Below, piece by piece: positions 8,295 to 17,346 of a stretch of 64,000 nt of DNA (position 1 is its first letter; the number at the start of each line of letters is the position of its first letter). The notes beneath the pieces are model-generated. The model worked only from the letters and a program-made list of their open reading frames with translations. It was not told where the DNA came from and ran no database searches. Made by a program: the position numbers and the translations under genes. The DNA is from JBBATK01 sp039810585 (GTDB lineage Bacteria > Bacteroidota > Ignavibacteria > Kapaibacteriales > NICIL-2): contig JBDHXF010000014.1 of NCBI GenBank assembly GCA_039810585.1, positions 1-64,000 of the forward strand, given 5' to 3'.

Positions 8295-10421
8295 TTACTT
8301 ACACGGGGTGTCGCAGATAATCACGCGTTGACCCGGATCCGGGATAATTCCGCGCAGCATTTCCTTTTCGGTAATGGGAACGGTCACGCGGATTTCGACC
8401 GAGCGTCGTTCCGAGAAGTCGCGGTTTTCTTGAGAGACAGCTTTGCCGAGTGCCACTACTTCGATGTGACCTTTGGATTTCATGTCGTGGTATTCCGCCA
8501 CGCTCTCGTCCCAAATGCGGTCGAACATGACGGCCGTGTAATAGGCACGAAGCTGGGAGAGTAGGTAATTACCGCCGGCTTTGGAGCGCGAGAATTTGAT
8601 TTTGCCATTGCCCGCCAGTGTATCGCCCACGATGTAGGGCGAGTCCTCCATGTTCAGTTTCACGAAGCTATGGGCAAAGTCGATGGTTTTTCCTGTGTAC
8701 GAACAGGCATCATCAAGCGGACGAGGATCGGTCCAGCCGGTCACCTCTACCGTTACTTTTTTACCCTTGGCCACCTCGCGTTGAATGCAGGCGATTTGCA
8801 GTGCAGAGCGCATGCTTTCGGCAATGCGAACAACGGCAGAGTCAACTTCCTGGGCGAACTCATGACCTTTGCTCTTCGCCTCATGAATATTGATACAGGC
8901 GGAGCCTTCTTTGCGCGCTACATCCACGCGAGCTTTTACCAAACTGTAGCGGTAGAACTCATCGTCCGTGCCGCAATTCAGTGCCGGCTGCTTGGTGTCG
9001 TCAATCTTATCGCAGGTGTCGCAAGCAATGATGCAGGAACAATTCAGGTAGCGGGTGTAGCGTTCGGTGGTGGGACACCAGTAACCGGTGACAAAGAAGC
9101 GCACATTCTTTACCGGGAAATCCTGAACACATTCGGGAATAAAGTAGGCTGCGGTATCCCACACCATCAAGGTGTGTTTTTTGGTGCCGGGACAAAAGCC
9201 GTCGTACACCACCGTGTCCTTCGACGAGATGTATCGCGGATCGTCCACCGATGCCACGAGTGCGATGGTGTGCAAGCTGCGATCGAGGAGTGGGTCTTTG
9301 AGATCCTTCGTGGACACGACGTTGAGCTCACCACCTTTGTCAGTTTGCTGATCCATGCGTCGCGACGAAGCCAGATCCGAAAGGTGAACGGTAGCGTTGG
9401 CATAGGCTTCCACCACATCTTCAGGCGCACCGGAGAGTTTGTCGAATTTGCGACTGCGCTTCATCACACGGACCGAGAGGGTGTCGGCATCGCTGCCGTG
9501 AATCACACTGTAGATGTCGTAATCCCCATGGTCGCCACGATTGGAGCTGAAGAAAAACCACGACCCGCCGGGACTGAAGCAGGGATGTCCTTCATTCGTG
9601 CCTTCCTCGTTCACCCCTTCGAAGGGTACAGGTTGAGGAGGTCCGGTAATCTCACCGGTTTCCGAATTGTACTTTGCGCGCCAGATGTCGTAGTCGCCTT
9701 TCTTTGTCTGATTCGTGGCATAATACAGATATCCGTCGCGCGATGCATAGGGAGTCTGTTCGCTGTAGGCGGAGGTGCTGAGTTCTTTGACAAGTTCCGG
9801 GGCAGACCAACCGTTTCCGCTGCGCCGCGAGAGGAAGATATCGGTAGTGCGAGCGAAGGGAGTCTGTCGGTCTGAAGAGAAGTAGAGCAAGCCGCCATCG
9901 GGTGAGAGACACGGCGTATCATCCCAGGCATCGCTGCAGAGAACGTCAATGCGGGTGGCTGACCAGTTCTTTCCGTCAAAACGAATTTCATAGATGTCGT
10001 TGCCGCGCGTCTTGCCGTTGACGGTTCGATTGGAGATTATCACGCCTATGTTCGGATTACAGGCGGAAAAGCTCACGCAACCGTTGAGGGGAATTCCTTC
10101 GGCGTCCGACACGTTCAGGGGTTCCGGTGCCGGAGTTGGTTTTGCACTCGGCGACTGCGAACTCACGATCAGAAGTTGTCGGGATCGTGGATCACGCATA
10201 CCGCTGGAACTTGTAAACCATGCCTCCGTTGTTGTTCCGAGCGATCGAAAGCTGATGGCATAGTCGTCACGATCGCTGTTCACGGCTGCATAAGGACTTG
10301 CCTTCTGTGCCTGCAAGGAGGCAATGCAGACGAAGAGCAAGACGGCGAAAGAGAGGCGAGATGATAATGATGGTCTCATGACTACGATCGTATAGAGTGC
10401 TCGGAGTGTCATTGCTGACAT
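8295..10421 (-). CDS. PD40 beta-propeller and OmpA-like domain envelope protein
   Basis: This protein has up to 708 residues and an N-terminal signal (RPSLSSRLSFAVLLFVCIASLQA). The middle part carries WD40-like PD40 repeats (DDTPCLSPDGGLLYFSSDRQ, EGHPCFSPGGSWFFFSSNRG). The C-terminal 200 residues resemble an OmpA-type peptidoglycan-binding domain (VEVTGWTDPR, ERRSVEIRVTV). The longest start at 10421 overlaps the upstream stop as TAATG, which suggests translational coupling. A start at 10379 (MRPSLSSR) gives a more typical signal peptide. It ends a three-gene minus-strand cluster with a lipoprotein and a beta-barrel protein. The architecture is reminiscent of the T9SS protein PorE, but that identity is not shown. 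Its C-terminus resembles the protein at 62071-64000. Confidence 0.8.
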   Translation of the reverse strand: MSAMTLRALYTIVVMRPSLSSRLSFAVLLFVCIASLQAQKASPYAAVNSDRDDYAISFRSLGTTTEAWFTSSSGMRDPRSRQLLIVSSQSPSAKPTPAPEPLNVSDAEGIPLNGCVSFSACNPNIGVIISNRTVNGKTRGNDIYEIRFDGKNWSATRIDVLCSDAWDDTPCLSPDGGLLYFSSDRQTPFARTTDIFLSRRSGNGWSAPELVKELSTSAYSEQTPYASRDGYLYYATNQTKKGDYDIWRAKYNSETGEITGPPQPVPFEGVNEEGTNEGHPCFSPGGSWFFFSSNRGDHGDYDIYSVIHGSDADTLSVRVMKRSRKFDKLSGAPEDVVEAYANATVHLSDLASSRRMDQQTDKGGELNVVSTKDLKDPLLDRSLHTIALVASVDDPRYISSKDTVVYDGFCPGTKKHTLMVWDTAAYFIPECVQDFPVKNVRFFVTGYWCPTTERYTRYLNCSCIIACDTCDKIDDTKQPALNCGTDDEFYRYSLVKARVDVARKEGSACINIHEAKSKGHEFAQEVDSAVVRIAESMRSALQIACIQREVAKGKKVTVEVTGWTDPRPLDDACSYTGKTIDFAHSFVKLNMEDSPYIVGDTLAGNGKIKFSRSKAGGNYLLSQLRAYYTAVMFDRIWDESVAEYHDMKSKGHIEVVALGKAVSQENRDFSERRSVEIRVTVPITEKEMLRGIIPDPGQRVIICDTPCK

Positions 10422-12514
10422 TAATTAAACGGATAACAAACCAAACCTTCAACCTGCGGTAGAGCGTTGGCAGAGTGATCGCTCCAAGCCAGCTTCTTAA
10501 TCCACATGATGCCGTACAATCCCTTGTATTCAAAGATGAGGAGATCGCCCTCGATTACCGGTTGATCGGTTAATCCGTTGGTCGGAGTGGGGCATCCGTA
10601 GACGTTAAACAAGCTGCAGATATCGGCAGGAAGCGAGGCTAAGTTGGCCACTTTGTAATACTTCACCGTTTGGAACTGTCCGGTGGAAAGAGTGGCTGCC
10701 GTAATGTTCGCATCATTCGGCGGACCACCGGTCGTGGTGATGTCCTTGACGAAAATCTTCACGCTATCTGTCACCCCATTGGCTTGCTCGCCGTTGGTGA
10801 CGGTGTTGTCGGCCAGAATGTCGAGGGTGATATAGTACGTCACGTTGTTCACGTCCTTTGCGCCAAACTTCGGGGCCACCAATTCCGCTTTGCCCGCACA
10901 GCTGATATCGGGTTGTGCTTGACCGACAACCGGTACCACAGCACTTCCGTAGTTACTGGTGGCTTTGATTTGTCCGTTGAAATCCAACTGCGGAGGATTA
11001 CAGCGTCCGTTAGCATACACATCCGCATTGCTCGGCTTGAAATTCACGCCGACGCATTGCACGGAGTGCGGGGGAATGCTGAGTGAGTTGCTATCCAGTG
11101 TAAAGACACTGGCGCCCTTCAGCACGCTCAAATCGACATTGAGGGTACAGGTACCGTCGTTCCGTAAACACAAGCGTCGTGAACCGGTAGTTGCATTAGG
11201 GTGCAATGTGCATTGTTTGAGTGTATCGCTTACATAGCTAAAGCCATTGTTCTTGAAAATAGTGGAGCTGGCACTATCAACAGCGAAGGTTGGATTACCG
11301 CCCACGCCTTTATAGAGGATGGTCAGCGTGCTGTCGCAGCGTGTCACTTCACCCGTCTTCGACATACGATACATCGTAAACACAAAATTCTGATTGTAGC
11401 TACGTGAGCTTTGTGGCTGGAAGGAGATAGTAACCGAGCCCAAGGTTGCACCGGGCTGAAGTAAAATCTGATCGCCTAGCTGACTATTCATCGCGCTCAC
11501 CCATGCTTCCGAAACCGGTTCGCTAAGCTTGCTGTGATCAAGAACGAGTTGCAGCGAGCAATCGGCGCTGGTGTTGCTCAGGTTGATGTTCTTGAGGGTG
11601 TCGAGCTTCAAGGTGTTGATACACGAGGTGTCGGGTCCTACAACGAAGTGCATGCCAGTGTTTGGACACTGGCAATTGGTTTGTTGCTTCACCACGATGC
11701 GCAGGTTAAACACGCAGACCCAGCAGGGTTGTCCGTTTTGCGTAGCGGTGACCGTGACGACAAACACGGTATCAACAGCGGCAGCACTTGTCGACGCATC
11801 CACGTCAAAGCGAATGCGATACGGAGTGTTTTGCGCTATCGTTCCGGGCACCGTCAGAACGGCTCCGCTATTCACGTTGAGAATACTGGTTTGAATGCCA
11901 ATGCCGTTAAAGTTGCCGGGCACTCCGCTGATTGAGCTGATGGTGATCGGTCCGTCTGTCTGAATAAAATCACCTTCCGAAACTGTGTCGCGAGTTGTGA
12001 CCGGCGGCTCGATCGTCACAAGCACATCCTTACACGTGGTGGCACCATTACATTGAACTTGTACAGTGCGTTGCAGGACAATTGTCAGAAAGGTTTCTCC
12101 ACACACGGTGAGCGTGTCTACGCGAACATTGCCATTTTTCTGGACACCAAGGAAGTCCGATCCGACCGGGGGCGTGGTCTTAAAAAGTACCATCACTCCG
12201 GCCTGCGCGATGGGCACCGGTATTTGAAACGAGGCAATGCCCGCACTTCCTGCCGAACCGCTGAGAGCTGATTGTCCGCTCCCACCGGCATTGAAAGCCG
12301 AATCGATTTGTGCTTGGCTCGCCCCGCGATTGGAAATAATCCATTGCACCCGCGCGCCATCGATGGGGTTGTTTCCTTGATCGACAACTTTGACCGTAGC
12401 GTGAAAGCCGCCTTCCGGTACAACGTTGCTCGGTTCAACAGCAGTTTGGCACTGCAGCGAAAGCAGAACCAGCGATGCCATGAGTCCTAAACTGAGAATG
12501 CGAAGGGTCTTCAT
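10421..12514 (-). CDS. large lipoprotein with Ig-like and SPD-2/Hydin-like regions
   Basis: This 697-residue protein has a type II signal peptide (SLVLLSLQC, lipidated Cys at about 22), so it is membrane-anchored and periplasmic or surface-exposed. The first folded region (GFHATVKVVDQGNNPIDGARVQW) resembles a bacterial Ig-like or invasin fold. A later segment (CLRNDGTCTLNVDLSVLKGASVFTL...) resembles ASPM/SPD-2/Hydin-type Ig domains that often occur in secreted proteins of this phylum. Cysteines are frequent and probably form disulfides. It is followed with a 1-bp overlap by the PD40/OmpA-like gene and preceded by a beta-barrel gene, so the three products probably work together in the envelope. 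The function is unknown. Confidence 0.75.
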   Translation of the reverse strand: MKTLRILSLGLMASLVLLSLQCQTAVEPSNVVPEGGFHATVKVVDQGNNPIDGARVQWIISNRGASQAQIDSAFNAGGSGQSALSGSAGSAGIASFQIPVPIAQAGVMVLFKTTPPVGSDFLGVQKNGNVRVDTLTVCGETFLTIVLQRTVQVQCNGATTCKDVLVTIEPPVTTRDTVSEGDFIQTDGPITISSISGVPGNFNGIGIQTSILNVNSGAVLTVPGTIAQNTPYRIRFDVDASTSAAAVDTVFVVTVTATQNGQPCWVCVFNLRIVVKQQTNCQCPNTGMHFVVGPDTSCINTLKLDTLKNINLSNTSADCSLQLVLDHSKLSEPVSEAWVSAMNSQLGDQILLQPGATLGSVTISFQPQSSRSYNQNFVFTMYRMSKTGEVTRCDSTLTILYKGVGGNPTFAVDSASSTIFKNNGFSYVSDTLKQCTLHPNATTGSRRLCLRNDGTCTLNVDLSVLKGASVFTLDSNSLSIPPHSVQCVGVNFKPSNADVYANGRCNPPQLDFNGQIKATSNYGSAVVPVVGQAQPDISCAGKAELVAPKFGAKDVNNVTYYITLDILADNTVTNGEQANGVTDSVKIFVKDITTTGGPPNDANITAATLSTGQFQTVKYYKVANLASLPADICSLFNVYGCPTPTNGLTDQPVIEGDLLIFEYKGLYGIMWIKKLAWSDHSANALPQVEGLVCYPFN

Positions 12515-12596
12515 AGACAGACCTTAATGGTTTCAGAAAGTAATTTCAAACGTACCGATCACATGAGAGTGCTTGCCGTCCGGAGTTGATGAATTC

Positions 12597-12627
12597 GTGT
12601 GCGCGCAGCGCTCACGAATAAGAACAT
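12597..12627 (-). repeat. short palindromic element, copy C
   Basis: The hairpin GTGTGCGC-GCA-GCGCTCAC (one mismatch) is followed by GAATAAGAACATC. It lies in the 125-bp gap between the beta-barrel gene and the lipoprotein gene. Confidence 0.6.
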
Positions 12628-12639
12628 CTCTCCTGACAC

Positions 12640-13719
12640 CTACCAATCCCATCGCAGACCAAACTTGAGCATGATGCTGTGCACCTTGGCGGTGTTGACG
12701 ATGAAGAAGTCTTCGGAGTTGGGACAGTACGGACACGGTGTACGCACGTTTAATCGCATGTAGCGATAGGCTAGTGAAACTGTTGCCCACGACCACAAGG
12801 GGGTGCCAATACCGCCTCCCACGTAGTATTGTGAGTAGTCACTCGGATTAAGCGAGGGATTGGCTCCGTGTCCGTCAAACGACGAGTTCAATAGGGTGCC
12901 GCCTTCGGCGAATACGAAGGGTCGCCAGCTGGGATGAACAATTTGTTTATCGATATAGAAATACGCCGACGAGTCGCGATCGCCGTCGGCAGGCGTTTCG
13001 TCAAAATCCTCTTCGGAAGGGGAGAATATCGAACCGGTTTGAAAGGCACAGGGATTTGGTTTATAACCGCTGACAGTTTCCACGGAGTTTGCTCCGCCAA
13101 AACTCAAGCGTAGGTGCGCACCCAGAGGGAAGCGAAGGCGGCTGCCTTCAAGCATGGCGCCTGCTTGCAGAGCCAGGGAGAGTTTATTCCCAAGGAATTG
13201 TCCAAAGGGAGCAACCGTTGCTTCCAATCCCGGAAAGATGGAGGAGCTGCCAATTTTACGCGCAGAGGTATCGGTGCCCGCGTAGCCGAGGTTGGCAGTG
13301 AGTTCAAAGAAGTCGTAGGTCTCCTTCGGTCCATTGGCTCGCCGAATAAACTCTCGCACCGGGAGCACCTGCACATTACATGGTTGACCATCCAAGCCTA
13401 AGCCAACAATGTTAAAGGATTCAATTTGGGAGACGAGCACAGTGGTGTCGAAGCAGGCGTTGCGTCGCCGGAAGGAGAGCTTGATTGCTTGCTCCGGACG
13501 TCCGACCATCGTGACCGTTGTACGGATGGCGGATACACAGTCGTCCATCACGGTCTTATCTTTAAACGTCACTTTCATCACGCTGTCCTTCGTTTCGCAG
13601 CGACTGGGCGGTGGACAGTCTCGGCAATCCTTGTGCTTCTGCGACCACAATGATGGCGGACATAGCGTGCCCACAACGGCAAGCGTACAAATGCTAAGAA
13701 GCAGGAAGCTACGGATCAT
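12640..13719 (-). CDS. outer-membrane beta-barrel protein
   Basis: The protein has 359 residues from the ATG at 13719, which is preceded by a strong Shine-Dalgarno sequence (GGAGGGG, about 5 bases upstream). This start gives a clean signal peptide (MIRSFLLLSICTLAVVG...SLWSQ). A Cys-containing N-terminal region (residues 25-110) precedes alternating amphipathic strands (FFELTANLGYAG, KLSLALQAGAML, YYVGGGIGTPLW, ATVSLAYRYMRL) and a terminal strand ending in an aromatic residue (IMLKFGLRWDW), typical of outer-membrane barrels. It is first in the three-gene minus-strand cluster and divergent from the ABC efflux operon. Substrate or partner is unknown. Confidence 0.75.
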   Translation of the reverse strand: MIRSFLLLSICTLAVVGTLCPPSLWSQKHKDCRDCPPPSRCETKDSVMKVTFKDKTVMDDCVSAIRTTVTMVGRPEQAIKLSFRRRNACFDTTVLVSQIESFNIVGLGLDGQPCNVQVLPVREFIRRANGPKETYDFFELTANLGYAGTDTSARKIGSSSIFPGLEATVAPFGQFLGNKLSLALQAGAMLEGSRLRFPLGAHLRLSFGGANSVETVSGYKPNPCAFQTGSIFSPSEEDFDETPADGDRDSSAYFYIDKQIVHPSWRPFVFAEGGTLLNSSFDGHGANPSLNPSDYSQYYVGGGIGTPLWSWATVSLAYRYMRLNVRTPCPYCPNSEDFFIVNTAKVHSIMLKFGLRWDW

Positions 13720-13872
13720 CGGTCCCCTCCGTGATAAGAAGATGCGTGCAGATTGGAATCGTCCCTGTCTCAAAATAGCACGGACAAGGAATTTGGACCT
13801 ATCCTTTTCTTGTTCATTCTTACCGCCGGTGCCGGGGAACTGGGCAAGCCATAAAAAAGACCGCTAATTCCA

Positions 13873-13880
13873 TAATTTTG
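13873..13880 (+). promoter_or_regulatory. possible Bacteroidota-type -7 box
   Basis: TAATTTTG fits the TAnnTTTG -7 consensus and lies 28 bp upstream of the chosen start of the adaptor gene. No TTTG element was found at the expected -33 position, so support is weak. Confidence 0.3.
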
Positions 13881-13907
13881 TACTCCGCTCACATGCAAGC
13901 AGAGATT

Positions 13908-15008
13908 ATGAAAGCGTTACGGGTTGGACTGGTGTGTTTCGGTTGTTGGGTAGCGATATCGTGTTCGGCGAAAAAGGACAGTATTAAACCCGAGTACAAG
14001 GGAATTGTCGAAGCGGTGTACGCCAGCGGGACCATTCATCCGCTCAACGAATACAGTGTTTTTGCCAATGCCACGGGGATCCTTCGAAATATTCATGCTC
14101 GTGAGGGCGACTCCATTCACACAAACCAAAGTCTCTTTGAAGTCGAATCGCGCGATCCCGCCCTGCGAGCGCAAAGCGCGCGCGAGGCATTCGAGTATGC
14201 GCGAACTAATGCCGACGAGCATTCTGCAACGTTGGACGAATTGCGTGCTAATGCGCAGGCTGCGTACTTAAAGTACAGGAATGACAGTGCTACCACCGCC
14301 CGCAATTCCATGCTGTTCGCCTCGGGTGCCGTCACACAGGCCGATCTTGATAAAGCCACCATGAATTCAGAGTCGAGTCGCGCCTTATGGGTGGCCGCTC
14401 AACAACGCTTACACAGTACCACTCTCAGTTTGCACAACCAGTTGAGCCTGGCTAAACGACAGATGGAACTTGCCGGTACAACGCAAAGCAATTTTGAAGT
14501 GCAAAGTCGCTGCGACGGCCTGGTCTACGCATTGTACAAGGAAGAAGGGGAAATGATTAGCTCCGCACAGCCGGTGATGCTTGTTGGAGATGCAGAGAGT
14601 TTTGTGTTGAGGTTGGTGATTGACGCCTCGGATGTGGCGCGCGTGCATGTGGGACAAAAAGTGCTCTACTCCCTCGATGCCTTTCCCGACAGTTCCTTTC
14701 ATGCTACGGTGATGAAAATTTATCCCGTACTCGACAACGAAACACAGTCATTCCGTGTGGATGCCCGCTGCGACCGCAAGCCCGCTGTGCCGTACGTTGG
14801 CACACAAGTGCAGGCGAATATTATTGTGAGCGAAAAGCAACGGGCACTGGTGATTCCTCGGTCATACTTGCAACCCAATAATCAGGTTTTCGTGCAGAAT
14901 GGATCGACCGTAAGCGCAACCACAGTTCGCGTCGGTGCCATGAGTTTGGAATCCGTGGAAATTCTATCGGGTATCGACGAGAAAAGCACCATCGTGCGGA
15001 CGAAATAA
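13908..15008 (+). CDS. efflux periplasmic adaptor lipoprotein (HlyD/MacA-like)
   Basis: Membrane-fusion adaptors link an inner-membrane transporter to an outer-membrane channel. From the ATG at 13908 the protein has 366 residues and a lipoprotein signal (CWVAISC). A biotinyl-lipoyl-like half (VFANATGILRNIHAREGDSIHTNQ) is followed by a helical hairpin (about residues 90-200), the second lipoyl half (FEVQSRCDGLVYALYKEEGEMI) and beta-barrel/MP domains. A start at 13893 (MQAEIM) is also possible. It heads a plus-strand operon with a TPR lipoprotein, an FtsX-type permease and an ATPase, a MacAB-like set. Confidence 0.88.
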   Translation: MKALRVGLVCFGCWVAISCSAKKDSIKPEYKGIVEAVYASGTIHPLNEYSVFANATGILRNIHAREGDSIHTNQSLFEVESRDPALRAQSAREAFEYARTNADEHSATLDELRANAQAAYLKYRNDSATTARNSMLFASGAVTQADLDKATMNSESSRALWVAAQQRLHSTTLSLHNQLSLAKRQMELAGTTQSNFEVQSRCDGLVYALYKEEGEMISSAQPVMLVGDAESFVLRLVIDASDVARVHVGQKVLYSLDAFPDSSFHATVMKIYPVLDNETQSFRVDARCDRKPAVPYVGTQVQANIIVSEKQRALVIPRSYLQPNNQVFVQNGSTVSATTVRVGAMSLESVEILSGIDEKSTIVRTK

Positions 15009-15072
15009 GAATAAACCTTGAGTGCCCCCTCGCATGTCTATACCGTCAACCCCTCATTTACCCCATACTTCT

Positions 15073-16026
15073 ATGCGTCACACTCGCATCCTTGTTTGCA
15101 TCCTGAGCACTGCCTGGCTTTGTATGTCGTGCAGTTCGGTAACGACGGTCCATTTTAACGCCCAGCGTCCTCCCGACGTGGATGTTTCACCGTACCAACG
15201 AGCCGTTGTCGAGCCAATTGAAAGTTCCTCTATGTTTCACAACGACGGTTCAGCCTTGCGAAATCAGATTATTGAAAAGCTACTGGTCAGTCATCTTTTT
15301 GAGGCCGTGAGCGACACGCATTCCGCTGCGTACGACACGTCGGCTACACTTTCGATTAGTGGCTCCATTACCAACGATAAATATGTCGAGCAGCGCTCCA
15401 GCTCGGATGAAAAGGTTGGTCGTAAGGTGAGGAATCCGGTTACCAAAAAAGATACGGTGATTAAGGATTCGGTTGTGCATCACTATGCTATCAAGGGCAT
15501 GCTGACGTTATCATCACAAATCCGACTTCGGGATCAGAAGAAGAACACGATCGTCTGGTCATCTTCATTCGATTTAAATATTCCGACATCAAGCGAAGCA
15601 ACCAACGCGAAACCAGTTCCCATCAACGTGGATGCTATTCAGCGCGATGCGTTGAATCAGATGAGCGACAAAGTGATTCAGAGTTTCTTAGTTAAAAACT
15701 GTACCGAAAAGGCAGAATTGGTGGAGGATAGTGATTTGGCAGGACTGGATGATGCCTGCAAGCTCGCCGCCGACAACGACTACCACGGTGCACTCCGTGC
15801 CTTCGAACAGATCTGTACCAGCCAGGGCAGTTATGCAAAGATTCACGAGGCTTGGTATAATCAAGCGTGTATGCAAATGGTGCTGGGTCAGTACGACTCA
15901 GCTTTGCAGAACTTCAACAAAGCGATTACGATGAATCCCGGCGAAAAACGGTATACCTCTGCGCGCGACCTCTGTGTACGCATTCAGAATGATGCCGCGG
16001 TTCTGAAATCTATGCAACGACATTAA
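15073..16026 (+). CDS. TPR-containing lipoprotein in ABC efflux operon
   Basis: This 317-residue lipoprotein starts at the ATG at 15073 (signal ending WLCMSC). The N-terminal half (PYQRAVVEPIESSSMFHNDGSALRNQIIEKLLVSHLFEAV) resembles envelope lipoproteins of the CsgG/LpoB-like or TolB N-domain type, and a weak resemblance is all I claim. The C-terminal quarter carries tetratricopeptide-like helices (AWYNQACMQMVLGQYDSALQNFNKAITMNP). It lies 64 bp after the adaptor and 38 bp before the permease, so it is likely part of the same machine, perhaps as an accessory periplasmic subunit. Confidence 0.7.
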   Translation: MRHTRILVCILSTAWLCMSCSSVTTVHFNAQRPPDVDVSPYQRAVVEPIESSSMFHNDGSALRNQIIEKLLVSHLFEAVSDTHSAAYDTSATLSISGSITNDKYVEQRSSSDEKVGRKVRNPVTKKDTVIKDSVVHHYAIKGMLTLSSQIRLRDQKKNTIVWSSSFDLNIPTSSEATNAKPVPINVDAIQRDALNQMSDKVIQSFLVKNCTEKAELVEDSDLAGLDDACKLAADNDYHGALRAFEQICTSQGSYAKIHEAWYNQACMQMVLGQYDSALQNFNKAITMNPGEKRYTSARDLCVRIQNDAAVLKSMQRH

Positions 16027-16064
16027 TTCTCGCCCGCTCCGCGGTCGGCTACCGCATCTTGACC

Positions 16065-17324
16065 ATGAAATCACTCGGCGTCATTCTCCAAATTGTCTTC
16101 ACCCATCTCATTTCGCGCAAGCGGCAGACGGTGGTGGCGGCTCTTGGAGTGACCTTTGGTATCGGCTTTTATATTTCCATGGTCGGCTTCATGACGGGCG
16201 CAGATAATCTGGTGAATGATTTGATGCTGTCTGCCACTCCGCACATTCGTATCTACAACGACATCAGTATCGATTCCGTTCAAGTAGCTGAGCGAGTATT
16301 ATCGAGCGACAACACCCTTGTCGAAGTGCTTCATCCCAAACCTCGAGATCGCGCCAAGAACATTAAAGATGGTGTGCAGATCCTCTCCATTATCAAGCGC
16401 GATCCACGAGTGTTTGGTGTGTCACCACGTGTGACCGGTCAAGTGTACTACAATTACGGAACATCTCAAATTCCCGGCTCAGTGTACGGCGTGGATTTGC
16501 TGGAGGAGGATAAACTCTATAATCTTCGTTCCAAGATGACGGACGGGAGCCTGGAACGTGTTCTGGCAACAGAAAATGGAATCATGATCGGCGGGGGATT
16601 GGCAGATAAACTACACGCACACGTGAACGATCACATCACCGTCACCCTTGCCACCGGCGCCAAACTGGTTCTCACCATCTCGGGCATCTTTCGCTTGGGG
16701 ATAGCATTGATCGATAACAGCACCTGCTACTCGACGACTAAAACAGTGCAGAAAATGTTGCGGGAAAATGAGTTGTACATTACGGATATCAATATCAAAC
16801 TGAGGGACATCAAGCAGGCCAAAAGTTACGCAGCAGAGTTGGCGACGCAATTCGGGTACAAAGCTGACGATTGGGAAACTGCTAATGCCTCAATCTTAGT
16901 GAGTATCACCATTCGCGCGGTCGTGACCTATGTGGTGAGTGTTGCCATGCTGTGCGTTGCCGGTTTTGGGATTTATAATATCATGACTATGATGATGTAC
17001 GAAAAGATGAAGGACATTGCCATACTCAAAGCCATAGGCTTTGATAGTGGCGATATCCAACGCATCTTTATTGGGCAGGCACTGGCCTTAGGTATTGTAG
17101 GCGGCGTGGTCGGAATGATCTTTGGTTTAAGCTTAAGTCTGGTAATCGCTGCCATTCCGTACCATAACGATTTCCTGCCCGGGATGGATCACATGCCCAT
17201 GAATTTTGCAGGAAGGTTTTACGTGATCGGCATCGTCTTCGCCTTGGTGAGCTCCGGCGTGGCAGGCTACTTCCCGTCGCGTCGTGCATCGAAGGTTGAT
17301 CCGGTGGTTATTATTCGCGGTTAA
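16065..17324 (+). CDS. ABC transporter permease (FtsX/MacB/LolC family)
   Basis: This 419-residue inner-membrane protein has the four-helix plan of the MacB/FtsX family: helix 1 near the N-terminus (VVAALGVTFGIGFYISMVGFM), a large periplasmic domain of about 230 residues, and three C-terminal helices (AVVTYVVSVAMLCVAGFGIYNI, ALALGIVGGVVGMIFGLSLSL, FYVIGIVFALVSSGVAGYF). The motif SRRASKVDPVVIIRG at the end is typical. Such permeases are mechanotransmitters that use ATP hydrolysis to drive lipoprotein release or efflux rather than classical transport. The ATG at 16065 is chosen over the TTG at 16059. Confidence 0.92.
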   Translation: MKSLGVILQIVFTHLISRKRQTVVAALGVTFGIGFYISMVGFMTGADNLVNDLMLSATPHIRIYNDISIDSVQVAERVLSSDNTLVEVLHPKPRDRAKNIKDGVQILSIIKRDPRVFGVSPRVTGQVYYNYGTSQIPGSVYGVDLLEEDKLYNLRSKMTDGSLERVLATENGIMIGGGLADKLHAHVNDHITVTLATGAKLVLTISGIFRLGIALIDNSTCYSTTKTVQKMLRENELYITDINIKLRDIKQAKSYAAELATQFGYKADDWETANASILVSITIRAVVTYVVSVAMLCVAGFGIYNIMTMMMYEKMKDIAILKAIGFDSGDIQRIFIGQALALGIVGGVVGMIFGLSLSLVIAAIPYHNDFLPGMDHMPMNFAGRFYVIGIVFALVSSGVAGYFPSRRASKVDPVVIIRG

Positions 17325-17346
17325 TTCAATTGATGGATTTTAGTAC

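Noticed and set aside
8670..9875. 401-codon plus-strand frame
   Set aside because: It is antisense to the PD40/OmpA-like gene, whose domains and signal peptide are clear. Long antisense frames are expected from its codon use.
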